A DNA stretch of 64,000 bases, from the NCBI GenBank assembly GCA_015680685.1, contig MNCI01002331.1, forward strand, positions 551,973 through 615,972, given 5' to 3'. Source of the stretch: Gnetum montanum. Its lineage: Eukaryota; Streptophyta; Gnetopsida; Gnetales; Gnetaceae. Below are positions 47,476 through 63,500 of this stretch, in pieces; the first letter of the stretch is position 1, and each line of letters begins with the position of its first letter. A program made the position numbers and the translations under genes. Below the pieces are notes generated by a model. It was not told the origin of the DNA. It saw only the letters and a program-made list of their open reading frames with translations, and did not search any database.

Positions 47476-50400
47476 TAATGAGAGCAGTTACCCTAATTAT
47501 TAGAGTGGTTACTCTAGCGGTTACTCTAATTATTAGAGTGGTTACTCTAGCGGTTACTGTAGTGGTTACTCTAGTAGTTATTCTAATTATTAGAGTAGTT
47601 ACTCTAGTAGTTATTCTAATTATTAGAGTGGTTACTCTAGCGGTTGCTTTAGCAGTTATTCTAATTATTAGAGCAGTTACTCTAATTATTAGAGTAGTTT
47701 CTCCCAAGTCTATAAATATAGTGCCCAGGCACACAATTGGAAAAAGTCTTTTAGCAATTAAGTAGCGAAACTCTTGTAGTCTATTTGAAAGTTAGAGTAT
47801 TTTCCAAATGCTTGCAGCATGAGGGCTAAGTGTGGATGGATCTTCATTTGAGCATTGTGTACCTGAGCACACCTTGTTTACGGCAATAAAGACGAGCTCT
47901 TTGATTCATCCTTGCAGTACTTGANGCAGCATGAGGGCTAAGTGTGGATGGATCTTCATTTGAGCATTGTGTACCTGAGCACACCTTGTTTACGGCAATA
48001 AAGACGAGCTCTTTGATTCATCCTTGCAGTACTTGAGATTTGTTTTCTTATGCATTTATTTTATTTTACTTTATTTTATGCACTTTACATTTCTATTATT
48101 AGCATAGCAATTCATTTTGATCAATTAAGAAAATCGTTAAATTACACAAGCATGACCACTTCGAATATGCATGTAATGCTTGGTAACCCAGTAACAATTA
48201 GCGTTTGGTAATCCTAGCAGTATTGCACTGGTTCAAGATGTGTACGGAAAGTGGGAACAAATGCTAGTGTTAGGATTAGTTAGAAATTAGTTAATGAGTG
48301 GTTAAGTTAAATTAGTCACTTAGTTACCTCTCTCCTTTCCTACTAGTGCATGACACAAAAATATAAAAGCTATATAAATCATATGCCTCAAGCTTACTTA
48401 ACCATACAATTGTGACATATAGGTAAGCTTGGGAAGACAATGATCAACCAACCCGTCCTTGTTCCACAAGGATGCATAAGCACATAGTCCTTGGAATTCA
48501 ACTGGATCATGCATGAAATGCTCATATTTGTATGGTTGAGCATAAGGGTACCTTGCCTCTCATCATTGGCACTGTTGCTAGGGGACTTAGTTGTTTGTGC
48601 GCTAACTAGAACATAGGAAATCATTCACCTCATTGGAACGAACCCTTAGGGTTGATTGAGAAACTAATAAATAAGAATACATTGCACACTAAATATACAA
48701 GTATGTCTCCTTCTTCGTATGAAAGCACCTCACTGCCAAGGTTTGAAATAGGAAATAGTCAACGGCATAATACACATGATGTTGATCCACCAGTTCCTCA
48801 ACAAGTTCAAGTGGTATATATTCATCCTGAAGAGTATATACCAGACTTCACCTTTATCCTTCATTAAGACGAACAACTGTGATGGTGAGACTTAGAAGGT
48901 AACATAGTGTTACCTCCCGATTGTTCAGTCCCGAGCATGCTTCTTTGTGCTCTCACACAAATTGGCATGTCTCACTTACATGCAGAATACATTGTGCAAT
49001 ACCATGACTTGAGAGAATACTGTTCCACAAAGGCACAATGTCAAAGGGACTTGCAATAGGAGAGACATCATAAGTCTTTGAAGAGTAAGTGGTCCCAAGA
49101 TGGCCCACATGTCTTAAGAAAAAATGAGGGTGGTGAACCTACCTTAGGTAGTTGTCCACACAACGATGTTCCTCCCCTTGACTTTGGCCAAGGGATTGTG
49201 TATTAGAATCTTCATTCCACTATTCATAACCTAGGTTCTAATACCCATAGGCACAAAGGATCTAAAAAAGGGATATAGACACATGATAAAGGTGGACATT
49301 CTGATCGTAATCGCGATCAGGGCCGAGGCTGCAGAAGAGAAGGTAGCAGACATTGTTGTGGTGATAGTTCTCCTTCTTCTTCACCTTCATCATCTCCTTC
49401 ACCCTCTCCTTCAATATTTGGATGTGGTCATAAAACAAAAGACCATGGGGATAAAGGTAGGCAAAGTGGAAGTTATAGACAAAATAAAAAAGAAAGAGGA
49501 TGAGGGCACTCAAGAGAGTCATAACATAGAAGAAGGGAGAGTAGGGAACAATGTAGGCATCATAGATACCATGGATGAGATGATCACGATGAACCCCTAC
49601 TCACTAGTTGAAGTATGTTGGACATAACTAAGGCTATTAGAATTCCAACAAGGCATCAGAAAGATAGTAGGATTAAGAGATTAGATATGAACAACATCCC
49701 ACGATTTGAAGGCGGATACAACGCTGATCCTCAGAATCATTTACAAGCATTTCATGATGCATGTGCCTTACAAAACATAGAGAACGAATAGAAAAAACTT
49801 AAGTTGTTTCCACAGATATTAGTTAAAGAAGCAGAAAGCTGGTACCGGTCTTTAGAACTAAAATCGATTCGTAGGTGGAGTACTATGTTAGAACTATTTA
49901 ATGACAAGTACCAAATGTACTCCCGAGTGTCTAACTTGCGAAAGAAAATATAAGGCTGTAAATAAGGAGGACATGAACCCTTGGATGTTGCCATGGGCCA
50001 ACATTATGGACTATTACACCATTGTCGTAGCCATGGTTATTTTTGAAGGGATCAACTATGCCATCTCATGGATGCGTCTAGGCATGAAACAAGAAGAACC
50101 CTTGGGACTTATGCCCAAGGAAGACTATTTGGGCGTAGGTCTCATCAAATTCAAAGACTATTGAAGCAAGTTGCTAAGGAAGAAGGTGAGCTATGGAAGA
50201 GAGAAAGTGCAGAAGAGTATAACCAACATCCTTCCCTCTGAAAGAGGGGAGTAAGATTTTGTGATGAAGAAGAGTCATCACTTGAAGAGATGATAAATAG
50301 AAAAACTTTGCCTATCCAAAAGTTGACATTAGAAGTATCAGAAAAGGTAGACCAAATGTGGGATTCCCTAGCAAATAGATTTCAATCTGTTCTTAAAATA

Positions 50401-53400
50401 GTACAGGAGTCTAGAGAGAAAGGTAGTGATCGTGAAAAAAGAAAAAAGAGAGAAGCTGGACATGCATGTAGCAAGGGTAAGGGCAAACTTGCCATCATTG
50501 AAGGGGTTGTGGAGTTGGAAATAGACAATGATAGTGGATGTGAAATATGTCAATATGACCATCCTAAGGGATGTTGCCCTGTAATCTCACATTTGCAAGA
50601 GTCTGAGATGTATGCACTCAACCCACGATTGAACAAATGACAAGCACCTTGAAGGTTACCTTACCCCCAAGGTAACCCAAGACAGTTCCACCAACCCTTA
50701 ACGTATTATCCAAGTGGAACTCCAACACAACTGATTGAGCAATATCAACAGTGGCAGCACTCACAATCATGGGGAATGCCACCACCAAGGTAACAATATC
50801 CTTACTAGCAACCTGACCCATATGGATATTACGTGCAACAGCCAATCTCCCAACTTGACTCTACCAATCACATCACTCAACCTCACTACCAAGCCTGTGA
50901 GTATTATGGGACTCCCTCTTCTAGGGGTGATATTTTGAAAGCATATCATCCTTCTCATCCGATTGCATCTCTTCCACCAATAACTTCACTACCACCTGCT
51001 CTAGCTATGCAGGGTGAAATCCCTACCCAGTCGTAGCAATGTAATGCCACAAGGGCTATTAACTCTCAACCTACTATTGGTTCCAAGAACCACATGAAGA
51101 AAAGACCTTTCTTTAGAACCAATAGACCAACCAAGCGCTTGCAATCACAAGCAACTAATTCCTTATATGCCTTAGTATCAATCAAAAATTTGGAGCCTCT
51201 TTCAACTCAACCACCATGCTCAACACATACGGTCATGCTAACACATTTTGTCACCGATTGGATCAAAGTTGGACACCTTCCTAGCAAATTCTCTGATCTT
51301 GGAAGTCCTCTGATATACTTACAAATCACTTGAAATGCATCGTGCAAGGCTCTTTTGGATTCAGGTTTTGATGTCAACTTGATTTCTCAAGAAATGTACA
51401 AGGCCTGGAACTTGCCTACATTGAAAAAGAGCAGCATCCATCTAGAGTTGGTCAACAAATCCATCACTATCCAATTGGGATTGGTGGAAGACATTGTTAC
51501 CACTGTTTGTGGGTGGTTGTACCTAGCTGACTTCCTAGTGATTCAGGTAAACAATGGTAAGGGGGACTTCCCAATCATAATAGGAAGAGCATGGCTAAGT
51601 ACCATCGATGCATGCCTAGTAATCTGTGATCTTTCCCTAGAAAGATCAAACGAAAATACATTTGGAAAGATCGAGAAGAAGAAAGTTCTGTAAATTGCAT
51701 ACAATGACATAGGGTGTAATTGCGTGCAGAGGTCATGGTTTGTGCAAATTTTAACGTTGTCTGCATGCAATTAGTGTGCACAAGTGATCAACATACAAAG
51801 ATGCCTATATGTAGTAGCCACACAATAGGAAGGCATCCAGTGGCTGATAGCTGATCAAGAAAGCAGTTCACTCATATGCATGGAACCAACTGAGGGTTTG
51901 ACTTGCACGTACATCGATAACATAGATGCATTAGAGCAAGCCCACCACCAACTTCCAAGTCTTAACCTTGAAAATGTTAATTGGGGGAAGTTGGAAATCC
52001 TTGAGAAATTTAAACAGGAGCCCCTCGAGTTAAAACCATTGCCCACCAGTATGGAATACACATTTCTTAAAAACAGAAAACCAGTAATTATCAACACTAA
52101 GCTTGCTCCTCAACAGAAAGAAGAACTGCTAAAAGTAATAAATAAATGGTCAAAATCCTTCGCTTGGTTATATCCTGAATTAACTAGAATATAGATCCTA
52201 GGATATGCCAACATAGAATTTACATTGACCCCTCCATGAAGCCTCAAAGACAACTACAGAGGTGATTGAACCCTAAGCTAAAGTAAGTAGTTAAGAAAGA
52301 CATCAAATAGCTTCTCAAGGCTGGGTTCATATACCCCATTGCTGATAGAGAATGGGTTAGCCCCTTAGTTATTGTGCCTAAAAAGGAAGGCAAATGGAGG
52401 GTGTGCATAGATTTCAGGCTACTAAATATGGAAACATTCAAAGACCACTTTCCATTGCCATTTGTTGACCAAGACTTAGACACCATCGTAGAGCATCGCT
52501 ATTATAGTTTTCTAGATGGATATAGTAGATATAACCAAATAAAAATAGCCCTAGAAGTCCAAGCCAAGACTATGTTTACTAGTCCTTGGAAAACATTCGC
52601 ATACAAACAGATGTTGTTTGGCTTATGTAATGCCCCTGCAACATTTCAATGACTAGTTCTAAGAATATTCCAATAGCAGATAGGGAATTGCATGGAGGTC
52701 TTTATAGATGACCTCTCCACTTATGGAGCAAACTTTGATCAAGCCTTAGACCAGTTGTAACAAGTGTTAAAAAGATGTGTAGAAACAAATTTGAGGCTCA
52801 ACTCATAGAAAATCCATTTGATGGTCCAAGAGAGCATAGTATTAGGGCACAAAATCTCACACATAGGGATAGAGGTAGACCTTGAGAAAATCAAAGTTAT
52901 CCAAGGAATTACTTATCAACTGGAAACTGTCAAAGATATTCAGTCATTTCTTGAACATACTGGCTACTATAGGATATTTATTGAGAACTTTTCAAAGGTT
53001 GCCAAACCATTGGTAGAATTAATGAAAAAGGATGTACCTTTTGAGTGGACCAGGGAATGTGAATTAGCTTTTCAAAATCTGAAACAGAAGTTAGTAGAAA
53101 CACCCATTTTACAAGCTCCTGACTGGTCCAAACCATTCCATATCATGATTGACATGTCCAACTATGCCTTAGGAGTTGTACTTACATAGATGACTAGAAA
53201 TGTCCTTATTACATCCACTATGCAAGTAGAAGTATCGTCAGTGCATAACTTAACTACACTACCACAGAGAAAGAATTAATGGCTGTAGTGTTTGCACTAG
53301 GAAATTTTAGACACTATGTATTGGGATATAAAGTATATATACATATAGATCATAGTGCAATAAGGTTCCTCATGAATAAGCCAATGGTAAGCCCTCGTAT

Positions 53401-56400
53401 CATACGATGGCTTGTAATCTTACAAGAGTTTGATCTTATGATGATCAATCGTAAAGGCATTGAGAACGTAGTTGCTGATCATTTATCTTGGTTGCAATGG
53501 GACAACAAAGAGGATGAGTATCCAATTTTTGATTATTTTCCTAATGAATTCCTCTTTGCTAGTGTAGTAAATAATCAATTACCCATGGAGAAAAACTAGT
53601 ACAATACCATTCTTACCTATCTCCTCACCTAACAAATACCATAAGAGTTAAACCTTAAGAAGAAACAACAGTTTCTTCACCGAGCCAAGTACTTTATGGA
53701 AATAAATGGGCAACTTTACAAAGTGTGTCCCGATGGCTTGGTTTGATGGTGTGTTCCCAATATAGATCAACTGTGAGTTCTCTAAGATGCTCATGAGGGT
53801 CCTTGTGGGGGTCATTACGCTGGGAGAAGAATGGCCATCAAGATCTTTCTTGCAGGATATTATTGGCCTACATTGTTTTGGGATGCCCATCAATTCTTTC
53901 AATCTTGTAAGCACTATCAACATGATGGGGGAATGACTCCTAGAATGGGGGATCTGCAACAATGGATCCAACCCTTAAAACCCTTCAACATTTGGGGAAT
54001 TGATTTTATAGGGCCAATTACACCAATGTCCAATAGAAAAACCTATATCATTGTTGCTATTGATTACCTAACTAAATGGGCAAAAGTAGCTGTTGTTAAG
54101 GATTATACATCATCTACAACTACACGATTTTTTCAACAACAAATCATAAATAGGTTTGGTATGCCTCGTGCACTTATTTCAAACAATGGTATCCACTTCA
54201 CAAGTGCAACTTTTCGAAAATTAATGCAACACTTAGGGGTTGAGCATAAATTGACTACACCATACCACCCCCAAGCGGATGGTCAAGCAAAAGTTATCAA
54301 CAAGGAGAGTACGAAGATATTGACAAGAACTATTAGCAAGTTTAGGCAAAAATGGAGCACTAAACTGAATGATGCTCTTTGGGCACACTGCTCCACATGG
54401 AAACTCCCTATAGGCTACTCTCCCTATGAGTTAGTGTATGGTAAATTACCAATGCTTCCCATTCAAACTGAGCTTCGTACACTATCCATGGCATGTGACC
54501 TCAACCTTAACCTTAATCTAACATAGAAACAACGGTTAGTAACCCTTAACTTGCTAGATGAAAACCAACTAGCTGCCTTGTCATCTAACGAATTTCATAA
54601 GATATTCAATAAGCAATGTCATGACCTAAGGATTAGGAAAGTTAAATATCAACTGGGAGATAAGGTTCTCTACTGGAATCCCACACATGTGCCACAATGT
54701 ACTAAATTTCAAACACTGTGGAAAGGACCTTATATTATTTATGCAACTTTTCCTTCAGGGGCTATGACAATATACAAACTTGAGAGCCCAGACAAGAAAC
54801 TATTGGTCCACATACAACAAACCAAACCTTTCCATGAGCTCAGGATAGCCAGTACACATGCTACCTCTCTTGATAAACAACCTTGCTCACTATTTCGGAT
54901 CTCCTCCTTCCAACTTAGTCATGGGGGAGATGGCCACCTATGCTAACCGTTCTAGGCCCTCAGTTTGTTTGAATTTTTGTTTTACACATTTTTCCAACTT
55001 TTCTTATTTTTGTTTTACACTATTGTTCATGTTTTTACTATTTCTTTGTTTGCTTGATTTACTTTTATTCATCATCCAATAAGTGCTCATGATGGTGGAT
55101 TACATTATATCATATTGATTACTAATGTTTGATTTTTATATTTGAATTATGATGTTGATATTAAGGTATGGTTATTTTGGTAAAACAAGCAATGAGTCCA
55201 TGCTGTCCACTCATCCATACAACTCTATGATCTCCTTTGGCTTGGAACTATACAATCTCCTTTTTCTAAGTAAATTTATTAATGAATTAGTGGCTAGGTA
55301 CTTTTCAAACCAAGGAAAGACTCAAAGGATGAAAAGGGTGTGATTTCAAGGGGATTCGATGCATTTGTGCTAGCCATTCTCTTGGGTGCTTGGATGCTTG
55401 TTTCTTGGGTTTTCTGCCATTCTAACATTATTCAAAAGTCAGGAAGCCAAGTGAATAAAAATAAGTCTTTGCATGGTATGGTTTTCATGCAAAAGAGAGA
55501 GAGAGAGAGAGAGAGAGAAAAGAAAGGAGAAAAGTGATAATTCAAAGCACACCCCTTAGACATAATAAAGAAATATGGGCTACAAACACTGGTTATGAAA
55601 CTAGAAAGACATGTTACACATGCCTGAAGGTTCTCTCTAACTAAGGCACTTTCTCACTTCTTGCTTCTCCATCTCGCTCTCCTTGGGATGGTGGTCACTC
55701 TTTGTGAAGGCATTCTTGTTGCTTCAAGAGGATGGATTGGCCAGGTGTATTTATGTGAGGTCATTGAATGTGGTTGGTTTGAATCTAGATTTGGGATGAA
55801 GTTTTACTCAATTATCTTAACCATGAAATACACAAGGGGCTCTACGCAACCTTGTTCTTGGGATTCCATTTCATTCTCTCATCTCCATCTTTCTTCACAT
55901 TTTCCATCTCATTGCCAGTTTTATCATTAGTCCATTTTGAATTGATGCATTATTTTTCTTTGGTGAATTCTTATGGGTAAGTTTTTAACTCTTGCTTTCA
56001 AATGACATTCCTAGAGCCTATGGACTCTTTGGTTTGTGGATTTTTCAGGGGATAAAAGGAATGAGCCTACTTTGGGGAGGACCCATTGGCATTCCTTTTT
56101 GGTGAAATTGTTAACTTCTTTTCCTTAAACATTTCCTGCAATCAATCATCTCTTGTTTCATTCCCATCCATGACATCCATTTTATTGGCGTTGCTTTTGT
56201 TATTTTTCTCCATCTTTCTTATTCCTTATATTTTTCCATCTTATAGCTACCAGAGGTTCGCTCTTAGTCATGGGAGCCCTGGCACAAGTTTTTCAATTTT
56301 CTCCATTTTACTATTCACCTAACTCCTACACCTTGGGTAGTTACTTGTGATAAATCTCCAAACCAGTTTCTGCCATAACCATAACTTAGCATATGCACTT

Positions 56401-57580
56401 CATATCGAGGCAAGGTATCAACTGCATTGTGGTTACTCATTTGTGACTGTGTTGTGTGTGTAGATGGAAATCATACAAACAATGGACTGAGCTTGGAGGA
56501 AGCACTCAGGATGGACCAGAACTGAAGCATTTATGAAACTAGAGCATTTAGTCAATAATTCCATACTGTCCCAATATTTTGTAAAAAACTTGTTTCTTTT
56601 CTTCTATACTCAAGGATGAGTTTTCATTCAGTCATGGGGGTATGATGAGAGCAGTTACTCTAATTATTAGAGTGGTTACTCTAACGATTACTCTAGTAGT
56701 TATTTTAGTATTTACTCTAATTATTAGAGCGGTTACTCTAGTGATTGCTTTAGTAGTTATTCTAATTATTAGAGCGGTTACTCTAATTATTAGAGTAGTT
56801 TCTCCAAAGTCTATAAATATAGTGCCCAAGTGCATAATTGGAAGAAGTCTTTTAGTAGTCAAGTAGTGACACTCTTGTAGCCTATTTAAAAGTTAGAGTA
56901 TTTTCCAAGTGCCCGTAGCAGAAGGTCTAAGTGTGGATGAATCTTTATTTAAGCATTGTGTACCTGAGCACACATTATTTACAGTAATAAAGACAAGCTC
57001 TTTGATTCATCCTTGCAACACTTGAGATTTATTTTCTTACGCATTTATTTTATTTTATTTTCTTATGCATTTATTTTATTTTATTTTATTTTATGCACTT
57101 TACATTTCTATTATTAGCATAACAATTCATTTTTATCAATTAAGCAAATTGTTAAATTACACAAGCATGACCACTTCGAGCATGCGTGTAATGCTTGGTA
57201 ACCCAGTAACGATTAGTGTTTGGTAATCCCAGCAGTGTTGCACTAGTTCAAGATGTGTACAGCAAGTGGAAACGAATGTCGGTGTTAAGATTAGTCAGAA
57301 CTTAGTTAATGAGTAGTTAAGTTAAATTAGTTACTTAGTTACCTCTCTCATTTCCTACTAGCACAAGACATAAAAACATAAAAGCTATACAAATCATATG
57401 CCTCAAACTTACTTAACCATACAATTGTGACATACAGGTAAGCTTGGAAAGATAACGATCAACCAACCCATCCTTGTTCCACAAGGGTGCATAAGCACTT
57501 AGTCATTGGAATTCAACTAGATTGTGCATGAAATGCTTGTATTTGTATGGTTGAGCATAGGGGCACCTTGCTGCTCATCA
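47476..57580 (+). mobile_element. E3: complete Athila-like Ty3/gypsy element
   Basis: LTRs at 47476-48565 and 56643-57580, a tRNA-Asp-type primer site, gag, protease, RT, RNase H, integrase, a pol C-terminus and a polypurine tract are all present between GTATC duplications. It is the best-preserved family member with pol in the window, with a handful of stops. It sits in the protease of E7, in the opposite orientation. Confidence 0.92.
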
Positions 57581-60500
57581 GTATCATTTGTGCTCCTAAA
57601 GTTTTACATACCTCAAGTGACATGACATTGACAGTTGCTCTAGAATCTATCAAACAATTGTGAACATTCTTTCCTAAAACAATTAGACTTGTTAGGAAAG
57701 GAGGTTTCTCTTTCTTACTCATCATGGAATTGTTTACATTTTGTAATGATAATGTGTTAGGACTTTCAGTGAAGTGAACTTGCCTTTCATGGGTTTCGGA
57801 TCTTTCTTTATTAGTTTTTGGTTTAGGAACTATCTCTTGAACTACCTCTTTCATTTCGTTAAATTGTAAATGGCCATACATTGAGATGTTAGCTTTGGTT
57901 TTTTTCAAATCCTCAACTAGATCGTATGTCTTAGGTACATCCTTGGCTTCTGGTTGAGGTGGCGCTCTTCTAGGTAGAGGAGGAAAGTTTGCTTGTTGTG
58001 GGGCATTTACTTGTGATGACTTGATTTGGTTGTTTACATTGTTAAGAACTCTCCTATTTGGAGGAGCGTAAGGTGTACTGTCCAAAATCGTCGATCTCTG
58101 GCTGGAAGGAAACAGAGACCATGGGATCACCGAACACGCACAGAAGATCCTACCTTCACCTGAGGGAGAGCTGGAATGAACGAAGGTAGAGTACCTTGGG
58201 TGGTCCGCACGCAGATTAGACAAGGATTTCCCTGAACATACACTGAAGTGTTATACGCTGGGTTATACGTAAACGGCGTAACAAGCGTAAATCAGAGCAT
58301 AAACAACATAATTAATGCGAATAGAGCGTAAATGTAAACAGGCGTAAAAAGAATACGTACAACAATTAATGCAAACTGTAAATGATTTTGGGAAGAAAAT
58401 GTAACAATGGTATTAGAGAATGAAAGTACAATGCACCGGTCTAACGCAGTTGTGACTGGAACACAAGGCGGACGAAAAGCCCAGGTGGATGCAAGGGTGA
58501 CTGTGGGCTGGTTCACACTGTAGGCACAACGTAGAGGCTGTAGGCTCAATGTATAGGTTTGTCCAGCGTAAAAGGGTTTCTGCTCTGGTGCTCAGCATCT
58601 CTGCTCTTTGGTGCGCTCTGAATGTTTTGTTGACTGACCTCGATCTAGTGAAAAATTGGGGTTTTTATATAGGTTTTGATGGTAAACTCGGGTTGGGTGA
58701 CACGTGGTGCATTGACCAGGTGCAAAAGCGTAAAATTTACAAGTGTACAATATGTTACATTTGGCGGGCGTATACGTTGGGCGTATACGTTGTGTCTGGC
58801 AAGCATAGACTGTGGGCGTAGGCGTATACGCTGGATGTGCTAGGCATATGCGAATTTGGGCGTAGATGTTGTGGACGCTGGGCGTATACGCCAGGCGTAT
58901 ACACTGATGTGTTGGGTGTATACGCTGAGGCATATACGCTGATGGTTGCTGGGTGTATACGTTGATGGTTGCTGCCTTGTACCAAATCTTGCTCTGCGGT
59001 GCTGTTTCCATGCCATCTTTGGAGATTTCATGTCGGGCGTATACACCTGTTGTATCTGCTGAGCGTACATGTGAGGCATGTATGCTGGGCGTGTATGTTG
59101 GATGTCTACGCTGGGAATGTCTCAGTGTATATGCCTATACGCTGGGCATATATGCTGTGGATGTGAACTTGAGCGTATACGGTGGGCGTATATGCTGAGA
59201 CTGCATGCTTAGGCTTATACGCTGGGCGTATATGCTAACATTGCATACTTGGTGAAAATTAAGTATTTTGATTTCCAAAGTTGTCATGTGTGACACCAGA
59301 TGTATTTGTGGTCATCTATGGGTCCCAGGGACCTGCTTTGTGTTAGAGAAGTACTAAGCTCGAAATTTTGTGGTGTTTCATTGGCCTCTTTTTGTTGATG
59401 CTTGGAGGAATCAACCTGAGAAGCACTGACAAAGAAGTGCAAAACACCACAAGCAACTTGATAGAGACTTTGTCCATTGCCACTTGACTAGACATCATCG
59501 CACCGTGTTCAGTAGTACATGCGATTGAGAGATGTAAAATTTGTATCAGGATGGGGAAATGGAGATCGTGGGGATTGGGAACTGACCAAGAGATTGTACT
59601 TGGGAAAGGGGATGCTCTGGTGTGTATCATGCTGATCCTTGTCAAGAGCCATTATTTAGCAGACTCGGAATCCAGACATACGATGGGCGTCCTTTGGCGA
59701 AACAGGACTCCTGGTTAGTGTCCAAGAGGTCTTGTTGGCAAGGCCAAAGCCACGTGATGATGTGTTGAATTCTTTGGAGGAACAGGGCCCTTGTTTAGTG
59801 TTTAGGGGAAGCCTCTCGGCGGAGAGCCAAAGCCATGCAACTGGAGATTTCTTGATTGTTTTGACATGAGTACTCTGTTCCAAGACAACTACATCCCCGC
59901 CCGGGGCTTCTGTGGGAAGTGCCAAGTGTCACCTTTTTTTTTGAAAGGAGCTTTGCTTTGATCTTGTACTCATGCTCGAGTGCTATGTTGTGTGTTGCAA
60001 CTACTTTAAAGTGTGACAGTGTGCAACAGCATGCTCAAAGTTTTGAATGTACTAGGTGTGTCAGAGGTGTGGCTGAGTAGAGTGTGTCGGTGAAAAGATA
60101 GTGAATATACCGGGAAATGGGGATGTACTAGTGAATGGTTTGATTTAGTCTGGCCATGTGTGCTGTGAACATTGCCTCATCTTGCTGCTTATGACGAAGC
60201 ACATTCTTGTACCAACACCTCTGAGCGTCATCCTGCAAACACAACTCCAAGGAGATAAGAAAACCATGAGTGAATAAGCATGCTTAGACTTAAACAACTA
60301 CAGATGAAACAAAGACATTGGAGAAGATTTCAAGCACTGTATATGAATGGCAGCAATGTTGGTAGGATCGTCTGATTTCGAGCGATGCGGTGATTCTAAT
60401 GAAATTTGAATGTGGCAGCGGATTGAGGAACCAGAGATGAACTCACTAGTTTATAGTCTTAGCAGACTATCATGGGTTAGTTTTATGTCATAACCTGTTG

Positions 60501-63500
60501 GACATTGCCTGTTTAGCATCGTGGCAGACGTTACGTTACCAGTTTCTAGTCTTAGCGGACCATGAAGAGGCAAACCAGTTTATAGTCTTAGCGGACTCTG
60601 TCGAATGTGACTGTGGCAGTTTACTTGTCATGCCGGACGGATGCTAGTTTATCATCATTGTAGACACTATATGGTATCAGTTTATCGTCATGATGCCGGG
60701 ACGAGCTGTGGTATTGGTTTTAAGTCATAATCTAGGACTGTTCTATGGTATCAGTTTATAGTAGTGACCCCAGGACTCGCATGTACCTGAGCTTGTATTC
60801 AAATATAGAATGATTTCAGGAATAGGTGATTGGTTGGATTTGCAAGCTCATGCCCTTCCATATCAGCTAACGTGAATGCTCCGTTGTCATATGCTTTGGT
60901 GACCAAGTAAGGCCCTTCCCAGTTGGCTGAGAATTTGTCTGGGTGTTCCCGAACAACCTTGAGTACAGGGTCACCTTCTTTGATAGGGAGCTTGTGGATG
61001 TCGTGCTGATGTCATTGTCGTTGTTGTTTTTGGTACCGCTCGATCTGATCGAGCGCACGTACGCGTTCCTCCTCCATCGAGTCCAGGTCAATGACACGCA
61101 GGTCATTGTTTTGCCCATCGTCAAGGAGTTCAGAGAGTGTGATCCTTAAAGATGGTACCTGTAATTCCAAAGGTAAAATAGCTTCTGAACCATAAACAAG
61201 ACTATATGGTGTTTTACTTGTTGAAGTCCAATGTGTAGTACAGTATGCCCACAATGCATATACCAATTGTTCGTGCCATCTTCGCTTGCTTTGGGTAAGC
61301 ATCTTTTTGAGTATTGTAATGATGGTTTTGTTTGTTGCCTCTGCTTGCCCGTTGCTCTGAGGATAGTAAGGGGATGAAAACGAGTGTTTGATCCCCAAAA
61401 TTTCACAAAAGGTTTTGGTCTCGGCACTGCTAAATTGTGGCTCGTTGTCAGTGATGATTATCATGGGAATGCCAAAATAGGTTACAATGTTTTCAAGAAT
61501 GAAGTTGCACACGTGTTTAGATATAGTTTTTAGAAGGGAAGCAGCTTCTACCCACTTCGTGAAATATTCTGTTGCAGTTATAATAAAACTATGCCCTGCA
61601 GAGGATGAGGGCGTTATTAGGCCGATAACGTCCAACCCCCACTTTTGAAAGGGCCACGTGATTTGCGCCGTATGCAACTCATTTGGTGGGACATGGATTA
61701 GATTGCTATGTTTTTGGCAAGTACTACATGTTTTAACCTTGGAGAGATAGTCATATTCCATGTGTGGCCAATAGTAGCCTAAGCGTCTGATCTTTGTTGC
61801 CATGGCTTTTGGTGCTATGTGTCCTCTGCATAGTCCCTCATGTACTTGTTCGACAATGGTTTAGGCATCAGTACTATTAACGCATGTTAGCAATATGCCT
61901 TCGTAGGATCGACGACACAACGTATCACCTATGAGCGTATACTGCTTAGAACGTTTTTGTACTGCGTCCTTTTGTGCATTTGTTAGATGTCGTGGAGTTT
62001 CACCGCGTAGAAGGTATGCTTTTATGTCGTCATACCATTCTGTTGCGGGTATTGTACTAACAGATGCAATCGGCAACATGTCAAGAGTATCGGTTATTGG
62101 TTCGGCACAACTGGTTACGGAGCTTGGTAATGCATGGAACATATCTGGCGATATGTTTAACGCTAATGTGGCTGACGCATCTGCAATGGTGTTGTCATTT
62201 CTAGAAATGTGTTGCACATCGATGTTTTCAAATCACCTCATTAAATGTTTTTCCAAGTCACAGTATGGTTGTAAGTGTTGGGCTTTACATGTATAAACAT
62301 CTGTGACTTGGTTTAAGATCAGTTGTGAGTCTCCACTGACTACAAGCCGTGTGATGTTTGAAGCTAGTGCTGCCGCAAGACCTCTAAGGAGACCTTCGTA
62401 CTCTGCTATGTTGTTTGTACAATGAAAGTTGAAATGATAAGCAAAGGATCGGATCTCCCCAGAGGGATAGGTGATGACAGTGGCTGCACTTCCCCCTCGA
62501 GAGGTGGATGCTCCATCAAAGTTTAGAATGGCATCATAGTCATTGGGCACTATGTCTATTGCCCTTATATTCTCATCCGGGAATTATGGCTCTATTATCG
62601 CTTGATCGTGCATTGGTGACGTGGCCATTTGATTCGCTATGGCTTGACCCTTGACCAATGATTGCGCTATGTAACGTAGGTCAAATTCAGCTATCATGGC
62701 TTTCCAACGGGCTATCCAACTCGTTTCGTAAATGTTTCCTATGATGGCCCTGAGCACATTATCCTTGCAAATTATATTAACTTGATTACGGAAGAGGTAA
62801 TGTCGCCATTTTCTCAAAGAAAAGACCAAAGCTAAACATGACCTCTCCACGTCGTTGTACTTTTCCTCGTGGGCAACTAATGCGTGGCTTAAGTAATATA
62901 CAGGGACTTCGGTTCCGTCATCTTGTTTCTGGCAAAGCATAGACTCGATTGACGAATTTGAAGTGGCGAGGTAGATGTAAAACGGTTTATCATTTCGGGG
63001 TGGATAAACCGTGGGCAGTCGGGCAAGTGCTATTTTAATGTTATCGAATGCTTCTTGGCACTGTGAAGTCCATTAAAAAATGGACGTTTTTGCGTAACAG
63101 GTCGTTCATAGGTTTTAGTTTTTCTGTTAGTTTTTCTATGAAGTGCCTGATAAACTGTAATCTACCTTATAGACCTCGAAGTTCGGTAAGGTTGCCTAGT
63201 GGTTTCAGGTTTGTTATGGCCTTAACTTTATCAGGGTCTACTTGTATCCCTGCTTCTGAGGCTATAAATCCAAGCATTTTGCCTATCTTGACACCAAAGA
63301 CGCATTTTTATGGGTTAAGTCTCAATTCATATTTTAAACAACATTTTAGTACTAAGTCGAGATCTTGTACATGTTGTTCCGATGTTTTTGATTTAACCAC
63401 AATGTCATCCACGTAGTCGTTGAGCGAGTGTAACATGTAATCACTAAAGATGAATGTCATTGCTCTTTGATACGTGGTCCCAGCATTCTTGAGACCAAAG